5,736 nucleotides of DNA, from assembly GCA_903906615.1 (NCBI GenBank), contig CAIVKT010000006.1, positions 1 to 5,736 on the forward strand. Reading direction: 5' to 3'. Numbering within the stretch: the stretch's first letter is position 1; each line of letters starts with the position of its first letter. The DNA is from an uncultured Bacteroidota bacterium. GTDB lineage: Bacteria; Bacteroidota; Bacteroidia; Chitinophagales; Chitinophagaceae. Both the position numbers and the translations under genes were made by a program. The notes under the pieces were generated by a model. That model saw only the letters and a list, made by a program, of their open reading frames with translations, was not told where the DNA came from and did not search any database. Shown one piece after another: positions 1 to 5,736 of the stretch.

Positions 1-37
1 AGCTTTCGTTTTCGGGAACCACATCCGAACGCAAGCG
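1..37. other. 5' flank with open reading frame and no visible promoter
   Basis: These bases lie upstream of the first ATG of the large gene. Read in that gene's frame they contain no stop codon (Ala-Phe-Val-Phe-Gly-Asn-His-Ile-Arg-Thr-Gln-Ala, then Met), so the coding region could start outside the window. I see no Shine-Dalgarno-like purine tract before the ATG at 38 and no Bacteroidota-type -7/-33 promoter. The absence of a ribosome binding site is not decisive, because many Bacteroidota genes lack one. Confidence 0.5.
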
Positions 38-97
38 ATGAAAATATGCCTATTGACCCTACTTTTATGTGGTATTGGTAATATAGGATTTGCACAG
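38..97 (+). other. Sec signal peptide of the giant surface protein
   Basis: Residues 1-20 (MKICLLTLLLCGIGNIGFAQ) have a short basic start with Lys2, a hydrophobic core at residues 3-13 and a small-residue end, Gly-Phe-Ala-Gln. Cleavage is likely just after Ala19 or Gln20, as is common in Bacteroidota secreted proteins. If translation begins upstream of the window, the n-region would be longer and include His and Arg encoded at 20-28. Cys11 does not sit in a lipobox, because it is preceded by Leu-Leu-Leu rather than a small residue, so a lipoprotein is unlikely. Confidence 0.8.
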
Positions 98-3000
98 GTG
101 ACCGTTACACCTGCTACAGGTGGTACTACCATTTGTAGCAGCACAGCCCATACGGGTGGTACTGCTCCGGCATTCACTACGCTGGGTAATATTGTTATTA
201 CAGAAGGTACAAACGGTGACTTCGCAATTGGTTCGGATCAGTTGAAACTTACTGCACCTGCAGGATGGCAATTTTCTCTAACAGGCCCTACGGCGACTTC
301 TACGGGTGCAGATATTACCTCAGTAACAGTGGTTCCTGGCGCTACTGTTGTTACCATTAATATAAATGTTGGCGGTACTGCAACACATGATGTGATCACC
401 ATATCCGGTTTACAAGTTCAACCATCAACACCTGCAAGTGCAGAGGGCTATATCTATGCCAGTTCAGTAACAGGTATCGCAGGCATTACATTGGGCACTA
501 CAGGTGCGGTAGGTTCGCCGGGTACCGACTTTGGTAACCTTGCCGTGATACCCGCGCCCATCAGTGGTCCTACGCAAGTGTGTACGGGATCCTCCATTAC
601 ATTATCTGATGTTACACCGGGTGGTTCATGGACCAGCAGCAACGCTACAATCGCCACAGTAGGCGGCAGCACAGGTGTAGTTAACGGTGTAGGTACTACA
701 GGTGGCACACCTACAATTACATACACAGTTGCGGGTTGTACTACTACTTATCCTATTGTTGTAAGCCCTTCTCCGCCTGCTATCACACGCCTGCACAACC
801 TCTGTGCGTGGGGCGATACACTTTACATTGCTGATGCTGTAACTACAGGTACTTACAACAGTACACTGATCACTGTTTTAAATTCTCCAGGCACAGGCGA
901 CGGACTGATCACGACCTTCGCACCTGGCCTTGCAAGCATTACTTACACATTGCCTACAGGCTGCTCTGTAACACAAACAATTTCTGTAAACCCGCTGCCT
1001 GCGCCTATTACAGGTCCGGACAGTGTATGCGTAGGCTCTACTATTTTATTTGCTGATGACAGTGTACCGGGTACATGGAGCGCATCACCATCTGCAGTAG
1101 GTACGATCGTTGCTGCATCCGGCGTACTCACCGGCATATCTATGGGATGGGTAGATGTTACTTATACACTCGTGCCTACCGGTTGTAAAGCATATGACTC
1201 GGCTTATGTGAGCCCCCTGCCTTCGCCAATATATGATATGCATGACAGCCTGCAACTTTGCGCGCTGAGTATAGATACTTTATTGTCTGCTACAGGTGGC
1301 GGCACCTGGACGAGCCATGCTCCCGCGGTTGCGATCATTGATCCGGCAAGTGGCATCCTTACATCGGTAGCTTTCGGCACTGATACTGTTTTTTATACAC
1401 TGGGCACCGGCTGTAATGTGCATGCAATAGTTACTGTTGATGCGTTGCCTGGTCCCATCACCGGCCCTACACAAGTGTGCGTAGGCGATTCCATCATGTT
1501 AACAGATACACCACCCGGTGGAGTATGGACCAGCGGCAACACAACCATTGCAACCATCGGTTCATCTACAGGTGAGGTTACCGGCATTGCGCCCGGCCCT
1601 GTCGTGATGACTTATACCATTATGCCCGGCGGCTGTACTGCCAGCTACATTATTACCGTCAATCCTTTGCCGTTGCCTATCACAGGCCGGACAGAATTTT
1701 GTTATGGCGATACGCTTGGAGCATTTGATGCCACGCCTTCAGGTACATGGAGCAGCAGCGATCCGATTACCATTGCATATATAGACCCCACAGGTGTTGT
1801 GTCTAATCCTGCAGGTTCATCGCCTGGTATTGATACTATTTATTACACCCTTTCTACGGGTTGCTTTGTTAGCGAAACTATTACAGTTGATGCCGTACCG
1901 GAACCTATAACCGGCACAGATTCTTTGTGCGTTGGCAGCACGGTTACACTTTTTGACCTCACCGGCGGCGGTACATGGAGCAGCAGCGATGCAGCTGTAG
2001 GTACCATTGATAGCGTTGGTGTATTTACAGGCATAGGTGCAGGGCCGGCTATTGATACTTACAGGGTGGGTAATTGCGCAGTGACTTATGACGTTACCGT
2101 TTATGCTATACCGGATTCCATCATGGGGCCTTTATCAGTTTGCGTAGGGCAGAGTATAACGCTTACTGATGCTTCATCAGGCGGCACCTGGACCAGCGGC
2201 GACCCGGCACATGCTACTGTCGGCTCTACCACGGGTGTGGTCACAGGTATCTCAACGGCTTCCGTGAATATCACCTATACAGGCCGTGGCGGATGCTTTA
2301 CTTACGTCACGATCAATGTGGATGCACTTTCGCCTATAATGGGCCCGACTTCTGTATGTGTGGGCGACACCATAGTACTGACCGATTCAATAGTGGATGG
2401 TATATGGAGTCCACGTTTTCCTATAGTGACGCTTGTAGGCATAGATCGTGAAAGTACTTTTGTGATAGGCGATTTCCCTGGTAATGATACCATATACTAC
2501 ACACTGGCTTCCGGTTGTGTTGCCACCTATCCTATTACAGTAAATCCGCTCGCGCCTATTGTTGGTCCTTTCCCGCAGCAGGTATGTGTAGGATCTACTA
2601 TTTCATTAACAGATGCAGTTGGCCCCGGTACCTGGAGTACCAGCGACCCTACCAAGGGTACTATAGATGGTGTGGGAATTCTTACAGGTATCGACTCCGG
2701 TGTGATCAATGTTACTTACACAGTAACTGCCACTGGTTGCCAGGCATTCTACCAGGTCACTATCAATCCGTTGCCGGGCCCTATACTGGGTGATTCTTTA
2801 ATTTGTCAAGGTTCTGTTGAAACTTTGATTGACACCTTTGCTGGTGGAACATGGACCGTTGGCACAGGTACAACAACAGGTACAGGTGTTACCATAGTGG
2901 ACAGTAGTGGAGTCCTTTATGCCAATTTCGCAAGTATTGATAGTATATTTTATACACTTCCTATCACAATGTGTAAAGTAAATTTTGAGATTACGGTCGA

Positions 3001-5227
3001 CTCATTTGCTAATGTAATTGCCACAGGCGGCACAGGACAAATATGTCTAGGTGGCACGCTCAGCTTTATAGATTCTGTACCTGGTGGTGTCTGGACTACT
3101 ACCAATTCCATTACAGGCTCAATATCTACAAGTGTTACCGGAGATTCTGTAACGTTCACCAGCCTCGAAGCAGGTGTCGACACTTTATATTATACATTAA
3201 CGTATGGCGCATTAACATGCCCGGGATATTACCCGATCACAGTCAATCCATTACCTACAGCCATCTTTGGTGATAGCGTTATCTGTACAGGAGATACTGC
3301 TACGCTCTACGATACCCCGTATGTAGGTACCTGGAGCAGCAGGACGCTGACAGTGGCCAGCATTAATAATACCACCGGCCTGTACACGGGTACACTCACA
3401 GGCACAGTAGCGAAAGCCGATACCATCACCTTTACTATAAATGGTACGGGCTGTCTGACAACTACCGTGGTGACCATTAACCCAAGCCCGCTGCCCATAC
3501 TCGGTGATACCAGTGTGTGCCTTGGGTTTAATATATTCCTTTACGATTCCACCCATCTTGGTGTGTGGAGTATTACGCCGCTTACCACGGCCACCATTAA
3601 TCCGCTCACGGGCGAGGTGGGTGGCGTAGGTGTGGACACGGCTGTAGCTACCTACACATTGCCAACTACATGCTTCATCACACAGAATATATACGTGCGC
3701 CCTATACCTGTAGATACGGTCAATCACCCCGGACTGATTTGTAAGGGAGCTACAGATACGATCACTGTTACAGGCGCAGGCCCAGGGGGTACTTATTTCT
3801 GGTACCCGTCTACCGGCCTAAGCGCTACTACCGGCAGCACTGTATATGCCAATCCGCTTGTTACTACTACTTACTCTGTAGTGGGGACCAGTCAGTATGG
3901 CTGCTCGGACACGAGTGTGTTTACTGTGATCATAGACAGTGCGCTCAATCACCTGAAGATAGTGGGCAAGGACAGTATTTGTGATGGCCAGCTTGATACT
4001 CTTATTGCATCGGGACGTGTGCTTACTTACTTCAACTGGAAACCTAATTCGGGTATATCTGTTGCTCCTTACGATACTATTGTGGTAAGGATAGATTCTA
4101 CAACTACCTACACAGCTGTGGCTATAGATGATATAGGTTGCCGCGATTCTGTTTCCTTCAAGGTTACAGTCAATCCGCTGCCATTGATATCTGTAACGCC
4201 TATACCGGCAATTATATGCCGTGGTACGCCGTTGCAATTAAATGCTACTACCTCTAACACGGATAATTCCACGACCAAGTTTGCATGGGCGCCAAACATC
4301 CTGATCTCCTGCGATACCTGCAATAACCCGATCGTAACTGATACGGTGAACCTGGTGTACCGTGTTACGGCTGTCAGCATCTATGGTTGTTACGACTCCA
4401 ACCATGTGCAGGTCTCTGTGCTCGATACCAACTACAATACGGTGAGCAACGATACCAATATATGTGTGGGCGACAGCGCACAACTGATCGCATTCAGCCA
4501 CAGCACGATCAGTAACCTGGACGTACCTACCTATACCTGGACACCTGCGACAGGGTTGAACGACGCTTACATATATAACCCTATTGCCTTGCCTGCAGTA
4601 ACAACCACATACACAGTTTCTATAAGGGAGAACGCTTGTTTCACCAAAGACCTGGAAGTAACGGTATTTGTACAGCCTTACCCGGCGATCATTCTCACTA
4701 CCAATGCGCTATCGCAACCGGTAGTGGCGGGTACGCCTACGCAGCTCACGGCTACTGTTACCAATACGCCGGTGCGAAGCTATATATGGACGCCGGATAT
4801 CGCGCTCACCTGCGATACCTGTTATGACCCTGTGGCTACCCCTCCGGTGAATACCACGTACAAAGTGACGGTTACATCCATCTATGGCTGTACCTCCGCG
4901 GATTCTACTGCTATAGGCCTTACCTGCGACCAGAGCGAGGTGTTCATACCTAATTCGTTTACGCCAAACGGTGATGGGGTCAATGACAGGTTCTGGGTAA
5001 GCGCTAAGGGTATCAGCCTCATCAAGAACTTCTATGTATTCAACCGTTGGGGCCAGGTGGTATTTGAGGCGCATAATATTCCGCCAAATAATGCCGGCTA
5101 CGGATGGGATGGTACATTCAAAGGACTGGTGCTGGAGCCTGATGTGTTTGTGTATACAGTAGATGCAGTATGTGAATTGGGAACAACGACCTTTAAATAC
5201 AAAGGCGACATTTCCATAGTGAAGTAG
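38..5227 (+). CDS. Giant T9SS-secreted surface protein with Ig-like repeats and gliding-motility C-terminal domain (SprB-like architecture)
   Basis: This gene encodes at least 1729 residues. In order they are a Sec signal peptide (1-20), a beta-rich N-terminal module (about 21-173), fourteen Ig-like repeats (174-1225), five PKD-like repeats (1226-1630) and a CHU_C/type B T9SS C-terminal domain (1635-1729). Proteins of this design are exported by Sec, cross the outer membrane through the type IX system and act at the cell surface as adhesins or gliding filaments. No enzymatic domain is visible, so a structural or adhesive role is inferred. The composition is rich in Thr, Ser, Gly and Val and very poor in Lys. 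The start at 38 gives a complete signal peptide, but the frame is open to the window edge and a longer N-terminus is possible. The gene ends TAG-TAA, and a PorP/SprF-like gene follows after 27 bases. It resembles SprB in architecture only, so I give no gene symbol. It could equally be a generic surface adhesin without a role in gliding. Confidence 0.93.
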   Translation: MKICLLTLLLCGIGNIGFAQVTVTPATGGTTICSSTAHTGGTAPAFTTLGNIVITEGTNGDFAIGSDQLKLTAPAGWQFSLTGPTATSTGADITSVTVVPGATVVTININVGGTATHDVITISGLQVQPSTPASAEGYIYASSVTGIAGITLGTTGAVGSPGTDFGNLAVIPAPISGPTQVCTGSSITLSDVTPGGSWTSSNATIATVGGSTGVVNGVGTTGGTPTITYTVAGCTTTYPIVVSPSPPAITRLHNLCAWGDTLYIADAVTTGTYNSTLITVLNSPGTGDGLITTFAPGLASITYTLPTGCSVTQTISVNPLPAPITGPDSVCVGSTILFADDSVPGTWSASPSAVGTIVAASGVLTGISMGWVDVTYTLVPTGCKAYDSAYVSPLPSPIYDMHDSLQLCALSIDTLLSATGGGTWTSHAPAVAIIDPASGILTSVAFGTDTVFYTLGTGCNVHAIVTVDALPGPITGPTQVCVGDSIMLTDTPPGGVWTSGNTTIATIGSSTGEVTGIAPGPVVMTYTIMPGGCTASYIITVNPLPLPITGRTEFCYGDTLGAFDATPSGTWSSSDPITIAYIDPTGVVSNPAGSSPGIDTIYYTLSTGCFVSETITVDAVPEPITGTDSLCVGSTVTLFDLTGGGTWSSSDAAVGTIDSVGVFTGIGAGPAIDTYRVGNCAVTYDVTVYAIPDSIMGPLSVCVGQSITLTDASSGGTWTSGDPAHATVGSTTGVVTGISTASVNITYTGRGGCFTYVTINVDALSPIMGPTSVCVGDTIVLTDSIVDGIWSPRFPIVTLVGIDRESTFVIGDFPGNDTIYYTLASGCVATYPITVNPLAPIVGPFPQQVCVGSTISLTDAVGPGTWSTSDPTKGTIDGVGILTGIDSGVINVTYTVTATGCQAFYQVTINPLPGPILGDSLICQGSVETLIDTFAGGTWTVGTGTTTGTGVTIVDSSGVLYANFASIDSIFYTLPITMCKVNFEITVDSFANVIATGGTGQICLGGTLSFIDSVPGGVWTTTNSITGSISTSVTGDSVTFTSLEAGVDTLYYTLTYGALTCPGYYPITVNPLPTAIFGDSVICTGDTATLYDTPYVGTWSSRTLTVASINNTTGLYTGTLTGTVAKADTITFTINGTGCLTTTVVTINPSPLPILGDTSVCLGFNIFLYDSTHLGVWSITPLTTATINPLTGEVGGVGVDTAVATYTLPTTCFITQNIYVRPIPVDTVNHPGLICKGATDTITVTGAGPGGTYFWYPSTGLSATTGSTVYANPLVTTTYSVVGTSQYGCSDTSVFTVIIDSALNHLKIVGKDSICDGQLDTLIASGRVLTYFNWKPNSGISVAPYDTIVVRIDSTTTYTAVAIDDIGCRDSVSFKVTVNPLPLISVTPIPAIICRGTPLQLNATTSNTDNSTTKFAWAPNILISCDTCNNPIVTDTVNLVYRVTAVSIYGCYDSNHVQVSVLDTNYNTVSNDTNICVGDSAQLIAFSHSTISNLDVPTYTWTPATGLNDAYIYNPIALPAVTTTYTVSIRENACFTKDLEVTVFVQPYPAIILTTNALSQPVVAGTPTQLTATVTNTPVRSYIWTPDIALTCDTCYDPVATPPVNTTYKVTVTSIYGCTSADSTAIGLTCDQSEVFIPNSFTPNGDGVNDRFWVSAKGISLIKNFYVFNRWGQVVFEAHNIPPNNAGYGWDGTFKGLVLEPDVFVYTVDAVCELGTTTFKYKGDISIVK
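98..556 (+). other. N-terminal beta-rich module (residues ~21-173)
   Basis: This stretch of about 150 residues precedes the repeat array and has a different sequence pattern. It has alternating hydrophobic and Thr/Val segments with recognisable phrases: NIVITEGTNGDFAIG (51-65), LKLTAPAGWQF (69-79) and VITISGLQVQPS (119-130). The pattern predicts an all-beta fold. I recall similar phrases near the N-termini of large repeat proteins from Bacteroidota, but I cannot name a Pfam family for it. Its only cysteine is Cys33, so the disulfide pattern of the repeats is absent. It would be the tip of the displayed filament and is a candidate for ligand contact; that is inference from position only. Confidence 0.5.
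557..3712 (+). repeat. Tandem array of 14 Ig-like domain repeats (71-82 residues each)
   Basis: Repeats start near residues 174, 248, 323, 397, 473, 547, 623, 694, 766, 840, 915, 993, 1075 and 1153. The consensus is a Pro-Ile-Thr-Gly-Pro linker, Val-Cys-Val-Gly, Ser-Ile-x-Leu-Thr-Asp, Gly-Gly-Thr-Trp-(Ser/Thr)-Ser, a Thr-Gly-Val-x-Thr-Gly turn, a Tyr-Thr-Leu strand, Thr-Gly-Cys, then Ile-Thr-Val-(Asn/Asp)-Pro-Leu-Pro into the next unit. This resembles bacterial Ig-like (Big_2-type) domains. All fourteen carry one early and one late Cys, and thirteen carry the central Trp; the second has Tyr-Asn-Ser instead (residues 273-275). DNA identity between units is much weaker than the protein pattern, so the duplications look old. 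The likely role is a rigid stalk holding the N-terminal module away from the cell. Confidence 0.9.
3713..4927 (+). repeat. Five PKD-like repeats of a second type (~75-87 residues)
   Basis: From about residue 1226 the repeat type changes. Units start near 1226, 1302, 1383, 1464 and 1549. Each has a Tyr/Asn/Ala-x-Trp-x-Pro strand (WYPSTGL 1255-1261, WKPNSGI 1334-1340, WAPN 1417, WTPATGL 1501-1507, WTPDIAL 1584-1590), an Asn-Pro or Asp-Pro-x-(Ala/Val) segment in most, a Thr-Thr-Tyr-(Thr/Ser/Lys)-Val strand and a Gly-Cys late in the unit. This layout is common just before the C-terminal domain of Bacteroidota gliding-motility-associated proteins and resembles PKD or Ig-like folds. The third and fifth units carry an extra Cys-Asp-Thr-Cys (1425-1428, 1592-1595). 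The fifth lacks the early Cys, having Val-Val-Ala-Gly-Thr in its place. The segment is the membrane-proximal part of the stalk. Confidence 0.82.
4940..5224 (+). other. CHU_C / type B T9SS C-terminal domain (residues ~1635-1729)
   Basis: The last 95 residues match the gliding motility-associated C-terminal domain (CHU_C family, TIGR04131-like). The key blocks are IPNSFTPNGDGVNDRFW (1637-1653), FYVFNRWGQVVFE (1665-1677), GWDGTFKG (1689-1696), VFVYTVDAVC (1703-1712) and the terminal KGDISIVK (1722-1729). In characterised systems this domain directs cargo to the type IX secretion system and is the type B signal, as in SprB. Secretion of type B cargo typically depends on a PorP/SprF-family outer-membrane protein, and one is encoded immediately downstream. 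The domain ends exactly at the stop codon with no extension, so it appears complete and functional. Confidence 0.95.
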
Positions 5228-5254
5228 TAAATTGTTAATTGTGATAAATAAGGA
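5228..5254 (+). promoter_or_regulatory. 27-base intergenic spacer with second stop and weak AAGGA ribosome-binding site
   Basis: The spacer opens with a second in-frame stop (TAA, 5228-5230) directly behind TAG, and a third in-frame TAA lies at 5249-5251. The only Shine-Dalgarno-like string, AAGGA at 5250-5254, abuts the ATG at 5255 and sits three bases from the ATG at 5258. That is closer than usual for either start. The region is AT-rich, with no hairpin followed by a T-run and no convincing -33/-7 promoter. This supports co-transcription of the two genes. Confidence 0.5.
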
Positions 5255-5736
5255 ATGATGAAAAGATATTTAACCATATTATCTGCGGGTCTTTTGTTGA
5301 GCATCAGCAGCTATGGCCAGGACATTCACTTTTCCCAGTTTTATGAAAATGAGATATTTCATAATCCCGGGCTTACAGGTATATTCAGCGGCGATTATAA
5401 AGCAGGTATAGACTACCGTAGCCAGTGGGGTTCTGTAACCACTCCATTTACCACTACTATGGTGTCGGCAGAGACGCGTATACTGGTGGCCAGGGATATC
5501 GGTGATTATATCAGTTTTGGTTTTGCCCTGACCTATGATAAGGCAGGTTCTATCAGTTTTACCAGCGAGCAGGTTTATCCAGCCATAGCCTATAATAAGG
5601 CTTTGGGCGATCTGCACAACACTTATCTTTCGGTGGGCCTTACCGGTGGCTACATAGCCCGCTCGGTGGACATGACCCTGATGACCTTCAGCAGCCAGTA
5701 TGTAAACAGCAGCTATAGCGCCAACAACCCTACCGG
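5255..5736 (+). CDS. Type IX secretion system membrane protein, PorP/SprF family (5' part, truncated by window end)
   Basis: The first 160 codons of this gene are present and the 3' end lies beyond the window. The family is usually about 300-350 residues, so roughly half is visible. A signal peptide (MMKRYLTILSAGLLLSISSYG) is followed by the family's signature start: QDIHFSQFYENEIFHNPGL (22-40), then a Gly-x-Tyr strand and DYRSQWGSV (53-61) with TPFTTTMVSAETR (63-75). The rest shows alternating hydrophobic and polar strands with many Tyr and Gly, as in an outer-membrane beta-barrel. PorP/SprF proteins act with the T9SS; SprF is needed for SprB secretion in F. johnsoniae, and family members pair with type B C-terminal domains. 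Its position 27 bases behind a type B cargo gene makes it the likely cognate partner. ATG codons at 5255 and 5258 are both possible starts. It lies in the same frame as the upstream gene, separated by three in-frame stops. Confidence 0.93.
   Translation, partial: MMKRYLTILSAGLLLSISSYGQDIHFSQFYENEIFHNPGLTGIFSGDYKAGIDYRSQWGSVTTPFTTTMVSAETRILVARDIGDYISFGFALTYDKAGSISFTSEQVYPAIAYNKALGDLHNTYLSVGLTGGYIARSVDMTLMTFSSQYVNSSYSANNPT

Noticed and set aside
38..97. Possible lipoprotein signal at Cys11
   Set aside because: The residues before Cys11 are Leu-Leu-Leu, not a lipobox with a small residue at -1, and a normal Sec cleavage site follows.
943..2709. Series of antisense open frames of about 60-65 codons, several starting Met-Pro-Val, at 943-1137, 1393-1587, 1843-2034 and beyond
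   Set aside because: They recur with the repeat period of the sense gene (943, 1393 and 1843 are 450 bases apart) and mirror its repeated codons. They have no independent start signals or family features, so they are shadows of the repeat array.
2515..3273. Plus-strand open frames at 2515-2793 and 3043-3273 in another frame
   Set aside because: They are out-of-frame readings of the Ig-like repeats, rich in Tyr, Cys and His with no family resemblance.
557..3712. RTX or autotransporter-type adhesin, or a CRISPR-like array
   Set aside because: There are no Gly-Gly-x-Gly-x-Asp nonapeptides, no barrel at the C-terminus and no short identical DNA repeats with spacers. The periodicity is protein-coding Ig-like domains with a T9SS C-terminal domain.
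3251..3727. Antisense open frame of 158 codons
   Set aside because: It lies wholly opposite repeat-coding sequence, has a low-complexity translation without a recognisable domain or signal peptide, and has no ribosome binding site. The sense strand is strongly supported.
5228..5254. Internal promoter or terminator between the two genes
   Set aside because: The AT-rich spacer contains a short AATTGT direct repeat but no matched -33 TTG and -7 TAnnTTTG elements at proper spacing, and no stem-loop with a T-run.
5279..5617. Antisense open frame opposite the PorP/SprF-like gene
   Set aside because: The sense frame gives a clear signal peptide and PorP/SprF signature, while the antisense translation has no recognisable features.

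Overview
The window looks like chromosomal DNA from a gliding or surface-adhesive member of the Bacteroidota. A family-level guess within Chitinophagales/Cytophagales-type lineages is inference only. The evidence is a giant secreted protein ending in the Bacteroidota-specific 'gliding motility-associated' C-terminal domain (CHU_C / type B type IX secretion signal), followed at once by a PorP/SprF-family outer-membrane protein. That arrangement, seen in SprB-SprF of Flavobacterium johnsoniae, is known only from type IX secretion system (T9SS) organisms. Base composition looks moderate and fairly even by eye.

Layout. Positions 1-37 are upstream sequence with no recognisable promoter, and the frame of the large gene stays open through them, so its true start may lie outside the window. 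Positions 38-5227 hold one gene of at least 1729 codons. In order it encodes a signal peptide, a beta-rich N-terminal module (about residues 21-173), fourteen Ig-like repeats of 71-82 residues (about 174-1225), five repeats of a second, PKD-like type (about 1226-1630), and the T9SS C-terminal domain (about 1635-1729). The gene ends in tandem stops TAG-TAA. A 27-base spacer without a terminator leads to a PorP/SprF-like gene at 5255, which runs off the right edge after 160 codons.

How they work together (inference from family knowledge). The large protein would be exported by Sec, passed to the T9SS through its C-terminal domain, and displayed on or released from the cell surface as a long filament of stacked Ig-like domains. 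The downstream PorP/SprF protein is the likely dedicated outer-membrane partner for that C-terminal domain. The two genes are probably co-transcribed.

The most interesting points are a Cys-Trp-Cys pattern kept through almost every repeat, which suggests one disulfide per domain; an alternation of two repeat flavours giving a two-domain period of about 450 bp; a marked excess of Asp-Ser/Thr-aliphatic tripeptides matching the Bacteroidota O-glycosylation motif; and near absence of lysine over more than 1,160 residues. No RNA genes, mobile elements or CRISPR arrays are visible. The genes belong to known families, and I see no wholly new system.
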